NCBI RefSeq assembly: GCF_001418255.1
Contig: NZ_LIPV01000002.1
Coordinates: 1 to 64,000 of the forward strand
Length of the DNA stretch: 64,000 nt
Direction: 5' to 3'
Source: Thiomonas bhubaneswarensis
GTDB lineage: Bacteria > Pseudomonadota > Gammaproteobacteria > Burkholderiales > Burkholderiaceae_C
The notes beneath the pieces were generated by a model. It did not search any database. It was not told the DNA's origin and worked only from the letters and a program-made list of their open reading frames with translations. Shown piece by piece: positions 48,008-57,558 of the stretch. The position numbers and the translations under genes were made by a program. Numbering within the stretch: position 1 is the stretch's first letter; each line of letters begins with the position of its first letter.

Positions 48008-48487
48008 TCAATAATTCGACGCCAGGCCGATGTAGGCCCCGTTGTTGGCGCGGATGATATCGTCGAGGCTGACCTTGCTCGAGATCTGCGACTGGGTCTG
48101 GCCGTTGGCCCCCATGCTGTAGAGGTCGTAATCGGTGTTGATCGGGTTGAGCGCCTTGTCCTTGCGTGCGCCACCCCTGCCATTGGCCTCGATGTTGTAG
48201 TAAGCGTAAGGATGGCCCCAGGGGTCGAGCTTGCCCGCCATGCCGATGTCGGCCAGCGAGTCAGGCAGCTTGCGGTTGTAGGTCTGGTAGCTCTCGATCG
48301 CCGCTGAAATCGACACCACGTCCTGCTGCGCCTGGGCGTTTTGCACCTTGAGCTTGTAGCCGCTGTAGATCGGCAGCGCAATGGCCGTGAGCACGCCCAC
48401 GAGGGCGATGGCCATCATCAGTTCGAGAAGTGTGAAGCCGCGCGCGCGGCGCTGGCGAGGGTGGAAGAAGACAGAGGCGATGCACAT
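48008..48487 (-). CDS. Type IV pilin-like/GspG-type pseudopilin
   Basis: 159 residues. The prepilin peptidase site is RARG/FTLLELMMAIALVGVLTAIALP, with Glu5 present. The C-terminal DPWGHPYAYYNIEANG and YDLYSMGANG are typical of GspG-like pseudopilins, in which the aspartates bind calcium. The start ATG 48487 gives a short leader; the frame begins 20 codons earlier. It is the last gene of the minor-pilin operon, 129 bp after the PilY1-like gene. Whether it serves the pilus or a type II secretion system is unclear; no other gsp gene is nearby. Confidence 0.85.
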   Translation of the reverse strand: MCIASVFFHPRQRRARGFTLLELMMAIALVGVLTAIALPIYSGYKLKVQNAQAQQDVVSISAAIESYQTYNRKLPDSLADIGMAGKLDPWGHPYAYYNIEANGRGGARKDKALNPINTDYDLYSMGANGQTQSQISSKVSLDDIIRANNGAYIGLASNY

Positions 48488-48615
48488 GCAGCGTTGTAAC
48501 CCGTCCGCGCCCTCAGCAACAGAGGCCGACGCAAGCCAAGCGGCCAAAGCGTGAAATCATGCACAGACCGCCTCCGCGTTGTGGATCGATCACCACAACG
48601 CGAGGGCGTCATGGC

Positions 48616-51609
48616 TCAATACTGGCGCCAGGCGATGGGTTTGTTCATCACGCTGCCGCCAAACTCGATCGGGTTGATCCCCTGCGTTGGTGACGGCGGC
48701 TGGCTGTTGCCAGGGTAGACCAGCGTTCCCGAGGCGGTCACCGTGTAGGAGGGCGTGTACGGGATACCCAGACCCAGCGAGATGATGCCGTTCGTCACAG
48801 CGTTGTTTTTGTAGGTGATGGGAATCTTCGGCAGTCCGCCGCTGACCAGATCGAACAGGTCGTAGTAGCCCGTGCCAACCTCACCACACGAGCCAGTCGG
48901 AGGAACATAGACCGGGACGACGAGTACGCCGTTGATCAGCGCAGGCGCGGCAGAGATCTGCCCGCCAGTTTGCAGCCCCATGACGGCGCTGTTGGACGTA
49001 AGGCCACCGGAACCGTTGCCCAGGAAACCTTGAGGAGAACTACCCCCGGTGCTTGCCCAGATGGGAGTGGCGTTGGCGCCCGAGAGTGCGAATGCCTCGA
49101 TCTCGTTTGCCGACGCGGCCCACAGATAAGGCAGGCCGCTGATTTCCGTGTAGCCAACGTATTGCACCGCCGCCGCCGGGCTCATGGTTGCCACTTTGGT
49201 TGCTCCGGCCACGTCCGAGGATGCCGAACCGGAAAGATTCAGACTCCAGACGCCACCGCTCGCATCGCCCATCCAGACCGTGCCCGTCGCCGGAATGTAG
49301 GTGATGGAACTGCTGGCGACGAAAGGCAGCGTCGCGGGAGAGGCCGCGCCTGCTCCCGTGGCGACATTGACCTCGTAGAGTTTGCTGGTTGTCGTGCCAT
49401 TCGTCGTGGTGTTCACGGTGAACAGCGCGTATTGCTGACCATTGATGGTCGCGATCACTGGCGCTTGTTCCTGCGGAGAACTGCCGCCGGTCACGCGCAC
49501 GCCCCAGGTTTGCCCCGACGGCATGGGGGCGCCCGCCGTATTCGTCGAAAGTTTCAACGCATAGTGATAAGAGCCGCCCGCCGCAGTGCCTACGACGTAG
49601 GTGGCCCAGTTGCTGGCCGTCGGATTGGTCGTGGTGTTGACGGCGTCTGTCGTGACGAACTGACCGTCGAAGCAGGCGCCGTTGGCATTCGGGTTGCCGC
49701 AGGTTGCGCCGACTAGGCCGAACGCATTGCCCAGGCTGGCCACGAAGGGGCGGGGCATCCAGCCCCAGATCAGGTTGCCGCTGGTGGCGTCGATGGCGTA
49801 GAGAAAACCGTCGTTACTCGTGAAGAGAACGGCCTTTTCACGATTTTTGTTGGCCTGAGCAAACGCTACGTACCCTGGCAAACTGAGAATGTTGGCGTTG
49901 CCCGGCGGCCCCATGAAGGCTGCCGAATCGTTGCTGCTCATGCCACCCAGCATCCATCCCGCCTTGCGCCCGGCGAGATAGGAGCATGTGCCGTTGTTGC
50001 CGTTGTAGGTGTAGTTTGGGTCGATGGTGTATTGCTGAATGATGCCGATGCCCGTGCTTCCAGAAGGCAGGCAGGACGAGGTTGTCCAAGTGCCGAAGGC
50101 AGCCGAATCGAGTGACGTCAGCAGCGGTGTCGTTCCCGAGCCCACCGTTCCGCCAGTTGGCGTGGCGGACGTGGAATACAGACTGGCCGCGCGCATGCTG
50201 GCCGACATATGGGTCGAGTCTCCCGCATCCCAAACGGGAGTGCCTGTGGCTGTGCCCAAGGGCGCGCTGGCGCTGGAGGTTGGTGTGGCCACGGTCTGAA
50301 AAGCCTGAACATGACCAGCGATGGGGTCTGGGTCGCTGCTCAGCGAATAGATATAGCTGCCACCTGAGATGGATACTGGAGCGACGGGTGACGTAACCGC
50401 CTGTGTTGCAGGGACGACCTGAAAACACGTGATCTCATGAACGTTGTCGCTGCCCCCGGTCGAGGCGCCAAAGCCGAAGAGGAAGCTCTGTGGCATGGGG
50501 CCGTACAGCGTGGGGTCGGCAATGCTCACACTGTTCAGCACCTGCTTGCCGAAGCCGCCTACCGTGCTCGTTGCGTTGTACTTGTACCAGAGGCTGAGCA
50601 GGCCGTTCGGGGTGATTTCAAGTGTATAAGTGATAGGGGTTGCCTGGCTGCGGGTCGTTGCCGATTCGTTGGCGATGGTCAGGCCAGTCGGGTAGTTTCC
50701 AGGAACCATCGCATAGTCGGGGAAGGTGTAGGTTTTCCCACCATACGAGTACTTCCCGCCGTTCTTACAGGTATTTTGAACGTCAGACACAGTTGCATTG
50801 GGATTGATGGCCCGAAGTGCGGCGAGGTTGACGTTGCCATAGCCGCGAATCCCGATTTCGCCGGGATTTAGCTGGTTGGTTGGCCCTCCGCTGTAGGTTG
50901 GGTTGATGCCCGTGCCGGTGTTGTCGCCCTGATTCAGGAAGTTTCCATATTCATCCATGCCCAAGCCAAGATAGGCGCCGGTCATGCCGTCGTAGGGAGA
51001 ATTGGTGTTTGAACAGCTGTAGCCCAGGCTGCCGCCCCAGGCGCCGACATTGGGCGTGGCCGAGCCGTTCAGAATGTAGAAACCGATGCCATCGGCACCA
51101 TGACCGCCGGCGTTGTCGCCACCATAGGTGTAGGTGGTGAAGGATACACGGATGCCCTGATTCGACGAATATTCATTCGCCAGGATGATGGCGCCTGATT
51201 GTTGGTAGTAGCAGACCTTCTTGCCCTTCACGGTCGCGCAGCCGTTGGTCAGGCGCAGTGCGCCCTGTCCCACAGAGTCTTGGTTGTTGGTCAATCCCGT
51301 TTGCGTTTGTGCAGGCGTAGTGGGTGTTGCGCCGTAACTCAGCACCCCTTTTGCGTAGTAACTATCGCCTAGGCACGCAGGAATGCCCGTATTGCTGGCG
51401 CCGCTTGGGCCGCTGTTCGTCGCGGAGCCGGCTGTCAGGCAGGCACCGCCGAAGGAATACCAATTCAAGTTGGGCGCGGCGCCGGTGAAGTCCTCTTGCA
51501 GGATGTTGGTGGTCTGGGCCTGGGCAAGTGCGAAAACCAGCACGCCACTGAGTGCGACGCCAGCGCTCAACCATGTCAAGACACGGCGCAGTCGGGATGG
51601 TGTGGTCAT
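48616..51609 (-). CDS. PilY1-like protein with N-terminal L-type lectin-like domain
   Basis: 997 residues from ATG 51609 (MTTPSRLRRVLTWLSAG; an ATG at 51633 adds eight residues). A signal peptide (ending FALAQAQ) is followed by a legume/L-type lectin-like domain (about 35-400): GADGIGFYILNG and LGLGMDEYGNF resemble the sugar-binding loops. The C-terminal half is a PilY1/PQQ-like beta propeller (KAVLFTSNDGFLYAIDATSGNLIWGWMPRP). PilY1 caps the pilus tip and governs adhesion. The lectin replaces the usual vWA domain of PilY1. Base composition is lower in GC than its neighbours, and Thr/Ser/Asn/Gly are very frequent. Confidence 0.8.
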   Translation of the reverse strand: MTTPSRLRRVLTWLSAGVALSGVLVFALAQAQTTNILQEDFTGAAPNLNWYSFGGACLTAGSATNSGPSGASNTGIPACLGDSYYAKGVLSYGATPTTPAQTQTGLTNNQDSVGQGALRLTNGCATVKGKKVCYYQQSGAIILANEYSSNQGIRVSFTTYTYGGDNAGGHGADGIGFYILNGSATPNVGAWGGSLGYSCSNTNSPYDGMTGAYLGLGMDEYGNFLNQGDNTGTGINPTYSGGPTNQLNPGEIGIRGYGNVNLAALRAINPNATVSDVQNTCKNGGKYSYGGKTYTFPDYAMVPGNYPTGLTIANESATTRSQATPITYTLEITPNGLLSLWYKYNATSTVGGFGKQVLNSVSIADPTLYGPMPQSFLFGFGASTGGSDNVHEITCFQVVPATQAVTSPVAPVSISGGSYIYSLSSDPDPIAGHVQAFQTVATPTSSASAPLGTATGTPVWDAGDSTHMSASMRAASLYSTSATPTGGTVGSGTTPLLTSLDSAAFGTWTTSSCLPSGSTGIGIIQQYTIDPNYTYNGNNGTCSYLAGRKAGWMLGGMSSNDSAAFMGPPGNANILSLPGYVAFAQANKNREKAVLFTSNDGFLYAIDATSGNLIWGWMPRPFVASLGNAFGLVGATCGNPNANGACFDGQFVTTDAVNTTTNPTASNWATYVVGTAAGGSYHYALKLSTNTAGAPMPSGQTWGVRVTGGSSPQEQAPVIATINGQQYALFTVNTTTNGTTTSKLYEVNVATGAGAASPATLPFVASSSITYIPATGTVWMGDASGGVWSLNLSGSASSDVAGATKVATMSPAAAVQYVGYTEISGLPYLWAASANEIEAFALSGANATPIWASTGGSSPQGFLGNGSGGLTSNSAVMGLQTGGQISAAPALINGVLVVPVYVPPTGSCGEVGTGYYDLFDLVSGGLPKIPITYKNNAVTNGIISLGLGIPYTPSYTVTASGTLVYPGNSQPPSPTQGINPIEFGGSVMNKPIAWRQY

Positions 51610-51669
51610 GGCTTGGTTCCAATCAGACTTCAAGGATGGTGACGGGGATGGTGCAAGATGGCTCGCGTC

Positions 51670-52287
51670 TCAAGATGCGCCGAGGGTGCAGAGTTTGAAG
51701 ACACTCTCGGTGTTGGCCCCCGTGGTGCCGTTGGCTTCCTGCACATGCAGGAAGATGTCGTAGTACGTGGCGGTGTAGCCCGTTGTTCCGCAGGCATAGG
51801 TATCGGTCGGCAAATTCGTTGGCACGACGGTCACCAGCGCGGTGTAGCCCCCCGACGGGGCCGGAGGTGCTGGGTTGATGACCGCAGCGACATGGGCCAG
51901 GGTGTCACATTGATTGGCGCTTAGGCAGGTTTGCCAGAAGCTGGCATTGGCACCCGTGCCTGGAGCGCTCCAGGGTGTTGCTGGCGTCGTGGTCGAGGCA
52001 GGTGGGATGTAGAACCAATGCGTCGAACTGGCGGCAATCTCAAGCGGCACCGTGCCCGCATTGTTCGAGGTCTGGATGATGGCCTGCTGCACCTGCCGCA
52101 AGGCCATGTCGCTGGCCTGCACGTCTTTCTGGCGCTGGACGGTGTTGCCGGTCATCACGTTCTGCAGCAGGCTGCCGCGCATGGTGAACAGCACGCCGAA
52201 CAGTAGCACCACGAGGGTGATCAGGGTGAGCAGCAGCACATAGCCGCCCTCGTTGCGGCGCTTGGGGCTGGGGGTCAGTGCGGCCAT
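51670..52287 (-). CDS. pilX: Pilus assembly protein PilX-like
   Basis: 205 residues. A single N-terminal helix GGYVLLLTLITLVVLLFGVLFTMR precedes a Ser/Thr/Ala-rich domain (VQASDMALRQVQQAI; QTCLSANQCDTLAHV). This is PilX as found in Burkholderiales, a minor pilin-like subunit. It has no canonical prepilin site apart from the GG before YVLL. It overlaps the pilW end by 13 bp and precedes the PilY1-like gene, the standard order. Confidence 0.82.
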   Translation of the reverse strand: MAALTPSPKRRNEGGYVLLLTLITLVVLLFGVLFTMRGSLLQNVMTGNTVQRQKDVQASDMALRQVQQAIIQTSNNAGTVPLEIAASSTHWFYIPPASTTTPATPWSAPGTGANASFWQTCLSANQCDTLAHVAAVINPAPPAPSGGYTALVTVVPTNLPTDTYACGTTGYTATYYDIFLHVQEANGTTGANTESVFKLCTLGAS

Positions 52288-53585
52288 AGCTGGTTCCGAA
52301 CGGCAAATTCGGACTCGATGACGGAAAAGTGGTTGTGGCTGTAATCGGGCTGGCCGCCTGCTCCTGTGGGTACGGTGTAGGCGGTGAACTGCGCCGGGCC
52401 CAGGCTGGGGCTGGGCGGAGTGATGGTTGCGGGGGCGGTGTAGCCGGTGTCGTTCTGCAGTGACTTGGTGATCAGCGCAAACAGCACGCTGCGCACGTCT
52501 TTGCTGTAGTTGCCGGCGACTACGGCCGGCCAGGTGAGGTAGTTGGTCACGTTACCCGTTTGTGTTTCGTCCACCCCGAACAGCGCTTGCAAGCTGACCA
52601 CACCCGCTGCCATGGGCACGGGTGGGGCGACCAGCGCGTCGGTCTGGGCATTGAGCACAGCGCGCACCAACACGGGATAGGAGCCACCGCCAGCATTGGC
52701 GTATTGGCCGATGTAATACACCACGGTCTGCAAGGTGCTGCTGGTCTGCGGTCCCAGGTCGGTAAGGCGAGACTGGATGAAATTCGCATTGGTCAGCGAG
52801 CCACCTGGCGGCAGCACCCCGGCGGCGATCAACTGGCTGTTGAATGCTGCATACCCGGTGCTGGGAAACTGGGCGCTGCCGGTGCTGTTGATATAGGTGG
52901 AACTGGGCGCGGTGCTTGGGCCGACATAGGTAATCGGTACGCGAAAGCACGCCAGTTTTCCATTCAGCGGCATGCGCAGCAGGGCGGCATCGCCTACCGC
53001 CAGTCCTGCTGTGGAGCCCAGGGGGAGCTGACTGCTGTTGAGTGTGCCTTGGCCGTTTGCGGCTTGAGTGGTGGAGTTCTGCACGACGTAGGCGGTGGGG
53101 TTGCCGTTGCTGGGAACCTGCAGCGCGCTGCTGGCGCCGGTGAAGAACAGCATGTCGGTGAACTGCTGCTTGGTGCCGTAGGCGGAAGGATCGGGTGTGG
53201 TGCTGGGGTAATTGGTGCTGCCCGATGTGGTGCTGGTGGGCAGGGCCAGCGGTTGCGAAGCCGCGGAAACGGGGTACTGGGCAAACGTCTGACTGCCGCT
53301 GACGCCGCTGTCGTAGGCCAGCAGCACGTCGCATCGCGACTGCGTCCCGCCGAGCATGAAGCCCGCGTTCGACAGATCGCGGCTGATGAGGTCGAGCGCG
53401 GCGCGGGTCTGGGTGTCGCGCTGCATCACGTCGCTCATGGTCACGTTCTGCTTGGTCAGGGAAGACTGCACCAGCAGCACGGCGATGGCGAAGATCAGCC
53501 CGATGACTAGGGCGACCATCAGTTCGATCAGGCTCAAGCCGCGCTGGCTCTGAGGGGCGGGCAGGCCGGGTTGCGTTGTTGGCAT
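52275..53585 (-). CDS. pilW: Minor pilin PilW
   Basis: 436 residues from ATG 53585 (MPTTQPGLPAPQSQRG/LSLIELMVALVIGLIFA). The prepilin site and Glu5 are present. The long C-terminal domain, rich in Ser/Thr/Gln, is typical of PilW; it contains RAALDLISRDLSNAGF, a conserved stretch following the N-terminal helix. It is a low-abundance subunit that primes pilus assembly with PilV, PilX and FimU. It lies one base after pilV and overlaps pilX. Confidence 0.88.
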   Translation of the reverse strand: MPTTQPGLPAPQSQRGLSLIELMVALVIGLIFAIAVLLVQSSLTKQNVTMSDVMQRDTQTRAALDLISRDLSNAGFMLGGTQSRCDVLLAYDSGVSGSQTFAQYPVSAASQPLALPTSTTSGSTNYPSTTPDPSAYGTKQQFTDMLFFTGASSALQVPSNGNPTAYVVQNSTTQAANGQGTLNSSQLPLGSTAGLAVGDAALLRMPLNGKLACFRVPITYVGPSTAPSSTYINSTGSAQFPSTGYAAFNSQLIAAGVLPPGGSLTNANFIQSRLTDLGPQTSSTLQTVVYYIGQYANAGGGSYPVLVRAVLNAQTDALVAPPVPMAAGVVSLQALFGVDETQTGNVTNYLTWPAVVAGNYSKDVRSVLFALITKSLQNDTGYTAPATITPPSPSLGPAQFTAYTVPTGAGGQPDYSHNHFSVIESEFAVRNQLWPH

Positions 53586-53586
53586 G

Positions 53587-54084
53587 TCAGAACCCCACCT
53601 GATAATGAAATGTCTGGGAGCGTGCACCGCCGCCGCCCTTGCCAGCGGTCCAGTCGAGGGTCAGCGTCACGCCACACAGCGGAGCGGCGGGGTTGCTGAC
53701 ATCGCAGGGGTTGCCCTCGGCACCTTTGCCCGTGGTGATGGTGACCTTGGCGCCCGGCAACATCATGGACGGCGTGGTGAAGATGTTGGTCAGCCAGGGC
53801 TGCAGTGCCGCAGGCGCGCTGCTGCTCGCGCTGGTGTAGCTGGCCGTGGCACCGGCACCGATCTGCGATACCACTTGCGGGTTGGCCTGCAGGATGGCCC
53901 AGAACTGGTTGCCCAAAGCGGCGGTGTCCAATGTTTCCTGGTTGGCTGTCTGCGCTGGCACTGCCAGGCCGTAGAGCGAGGCGATGGACAGCATGCCCAG
54001 GCCGAAGACGACGATGGCGACCAGCACGCTGATGAGCGACATGCCGTGCTGCGACGCCTGTGCGCTCAATGAACTCGGTTTCAT
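53587..54084 (-). CDS. pilV: Minor pilin PilV with Ser in place of Glu5
   Basis: 165 residues from ATG 54084. The prepilin site is QHG/MSLISVLVAIVVFGLGML: residue 5 of the mature protein is Ser where nearly all type IV pilins have Glu, which in pilins pairs with the next subunit's N-terminus. GspK-like proteins that cap the tip also lack Glu5. The rest is like PilV (NQETLDTAALGNQFWAILQ). The start overlaps the fimT/gspH stop by four bases, so translation is coupled. Confidence 0.82.
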   Translation of the reverse strand: MKPSSLSAQASQHGMSLISVLVAIVVFGLGMLSIASLYGLAVPAQTANQETLDTAALGNQFWAILQANPQVVSQIGAGATASYTSASSSAPAALQPWLTNIFTTPSMMLPGAKVTITTGKGAEGNPCDVSNPAAPLCGVTLTLDWTAGKGGGGARSQTFHYQVGF

Positions 54085-54560
54085 GATGCGGTATAGGCGT
54101 TGAGGATCACACTGCCCGAGGCCAGCACCTGCAGCGTCCAAGTCTGGCCATGCGCGGCGGTTACGGTGATGGTGGGCGCAGTGTTGATGAAGCCCTGACT
54201 GTCGAAGGTCAGGGTCTGGGCCGTGCCGCCCGTGATGGTGCAGCTCACATTCGGATAGCTCGCGGCGAGCTGGCTGGCGGTCAGCGAATGTTCAGCGCTG
54301 ACCGTGCCGCCCACGCTGGTGCTCCATGTGCAGGTGTTCGCGCCGAGAGTGATGGTGACGGGCTGTTGCGTCGTCACCGCCTGATTGCGCGCCCAGGCCA
54401 CGTCCTGCGGGAACTTGTTGACCAGCACCGAGGTTTTGCCCGAGTCGACCATGCTGACCAGGTTGGGCACGACCATCAGGCCGAGGAGGGCGGCGATGGC
54501 GATGGTCACCATCATCTCGACGAGGGTGAAGCCGCGCAGGGGGCGGAGGTGCTGTTTCAC
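54081..54560 (-). CDS. FimT/GspH-type minor pilin (GTG start)
   Basis: 159 residues from GTG 54560, one base after the pilE stop (54562). The prepilin site is PLRG/FTLVEMMVTIAIAALLGLMVV with Glu5; the C-terminal half includes WARNQAVTTQQPVTITLG and FDSQGFINTAP, typical of FimT/FimU. The frame extends upstream across pilE without similarity, so GTG is preferred. It should join PilV, PilW and PilX at the pilus tip. Confidence 0.87.
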   Translation of the reverse strand: MKQHLRPLRGFTLVEMMVTIAIAALLGLMVVPNLVSMVDSGKTSVLVNKFPQDVAWARNQAVTTQQPVTITLGANTCTWSTSVGGTVSAEHSLTASQLAASYPNVSCTITGGTAQTLTFDSQGFINTAPTITVTAAHGQTWTLQVLASGSVILNAYTAS

Positions 54561-54561
54561 G

Positions 54562-55005
54562 TCAGCAGTCCCCGGATTGGTTGCGCACCCAGCATTGCTG
54601 ACCACCGCTGGGGGCGCTCCAGCCAGCGGGCACGGGCAAGACCGTGGTTTTCGTCCCGTCCTGGTCGATGGTGTACGACGGGCCGACGAAGTTGCCTTGC
54701 GGTGTGGCGGTGAAGGTGAAGGTGGTGGCGCCGACGTTGGAGCAGGCAAAGCTGTAATCCTGCGCCGTGGCCGTCGGCACCGGGCAGGTCGTGGCGCCTC
54801 CACCTCCGGCGGCCACGTAGCTGCGGTTGTCCTGGTAGTACTGCTGCGCCGCCACCGCCATGCCCGACAGCCCGGAGAACGCCTCGGTCAGCTTGCTGCG
54901 CGCGACGTACTGGGTGTAGGCCGGAATGGCGATGGCCGACAGAATGGCGATGATCGCCACGACGATCATCAGTTCGATCAAGGTAAAACCGCGGTTGCGC
55001 TGCAT
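54562..55005 (-). CDS. pilE: Type IV pilin PilE-like
   Basis: 147 residues starting [30 protein letters not shown], the textbook prepilin cleavage and N-terminal helix. The C-terminal domain carries [16 protein letters not shown] and [11 protein letters not shown], the latter forming the D-region disulfide. It is the first gene of the minor-pilin operon, and an RBS-like AGGAGAG precedes the start. In related genomes this PilE is a minor pilin exported with PilV/W/X/Y1. Confidence 0.92.
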   Translation of the reverse strand: MQRNRGFTLIELMIVVAIIAILSAIAIPAYTQYVARSKLTEAFSGLSGMAVAAQQYYQDNRSYVAAGGGGATTCPVPTATAQDYSFACSNVGATTFTFTATPQGNFVGPSYTIDQDGTKTTVLPVPAGWSAPSGGQQCWVRNQSGDC

Positions 55006-55204
55006 GCTTGTGCTCTCCTTGCGCTCATTGTGGTCAGGACCTTGCGCGGTCTTGCCCTCCAGGCGACGAACGGCACGTTTGAGGCGACGAACGGCTGACT
55101 TTTTCCTTGGGTTGCGTAATTAACAAGTCGTTACGTTCGACTTTTCCGATGCCCACGAGAGCTGTGGGGCGCCATGGCTATGGGGTGAGCAGGCCCTCTG
55201 GCTC

Positions 55205-55258
55205 TTGAAAGGGCAAAAGCCGTCCCTATAATTAGCACTCGTTGGAGGTGAGTGCTAA
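55205..55258 (+). promoter_or_regulatory. groESL promoter overlapped by CIRCE
   Basis: TTGAAA (55205-55210) and TATAAT (55227-55232) are spaced by 16 bp, a good housekeeping promoter. The CIRCE operator TTAGCACTC-N9-GAGTGCTAA (55232-55258) is perfect in both arms and begins at the last base of the -10 box, so bound HrcA would block transcription. The rest of 55006-55204 and the leader 55259-55407 contain no gene that I can support. Confidence 0.9.
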
Positions 55259-55407
55259 CAGCGGTGACGCTCCACGATGTCATCGCGCCGTCATGCGCGA
55301 GTCTTCAAAATCGCTTTCTTGCTGTCGGTTCCGGGTTTCGGCCCGGTGGGCGGCTCGTCATTGGGCTCTTCGCGAGCCCGGTTTTCAACACACATCAGGA
55401 GATTTGC

Positions 55408-55698
55408 ATGAAATTGCGCCCTCTGCATGACCGTGTCGTGGTCAAGCGTATCGAACAAGAAACCACTACCGCTTCGGGCATCGTGATCCCGGGCAGCGCG
55501 GCCGAGAAGCCGGATCAGGGCGAAGTGCTGGCCGTGGGTCCGGGCAAGCACGACGACCAGGGCAAGCTGGTGGCCATGGCCGTGAAGGTGGGTGACCGCG
55601 TGCTGTTCGGCAAATACGCCGGCCAAACCGTCAAGGTCGACGGCGACGAGCTGATGGTGATGCGCGAAGACGACCTGATGGCCGTCATCGAGAAGTAA
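55408..55698 (+). CDS. groES: Co-chaperonin GroES
   Basis: 96 residues ([20 protein letters not shown]). The mobile loop [23 protein letters not shown] binds GroEL, and the barrel ends [17 protein letters not shown]. It caps the GroEL ring. AGGAGA precedes the ATG at a good distance. It is followed by groEL after 48 bp, and both are under the CIRCE promoter upstream. Confidence 0.98.
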   Translation: MKLRPLHDRVVVKRIEQETTTASGIVIPGSAAEKPDQGEVLAVGPGKHDDQGKLVAMAVKVGDRVLFGKYAGQTVKVDGDELMVMREDDLMAVIEK

Positions 55699-57384
<1,686 letters not shown>

Positions 57385-57414
57385 GTTCGAGTCCAGCTCA
57401 CGAGTCTTGCGCCC

Positions 57415-57483
57415 GTGTCGGCGGCCCTTGTCTGGCCGCCGACACCGAAGAAGCCCGTCATCCACCTGGATGGCGGGCTTTTT
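57415..57483 (+). terminator. groESL terminator (double hairpin)
   Basis: A strong GTGTCGGCGGCC/GGCCGCCGACAC stem (57415-57443) is followed by a second stem GCCCGTCATCC/GGATGGCGGGC (57451-57476, one mismatch) and a run of seven T. The second is a standard intrinsic terminator. Confidence 0.85.
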
Positions 57484-57558
57484 TTGCGTCGATCTTCTCC
57501 GGCGGCGGCATCAGATTCCGTCGTTAAGATCGGGGCTCATCGGATGCAGGGAGTCGAA

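Noticed and set aside
55006..55204. A small gene or sRNA between pilE and the groES promoter
   Set aside because: No start with a ribosome site and no terminator-like structure; nothing supports a transcript beyond the promoters.
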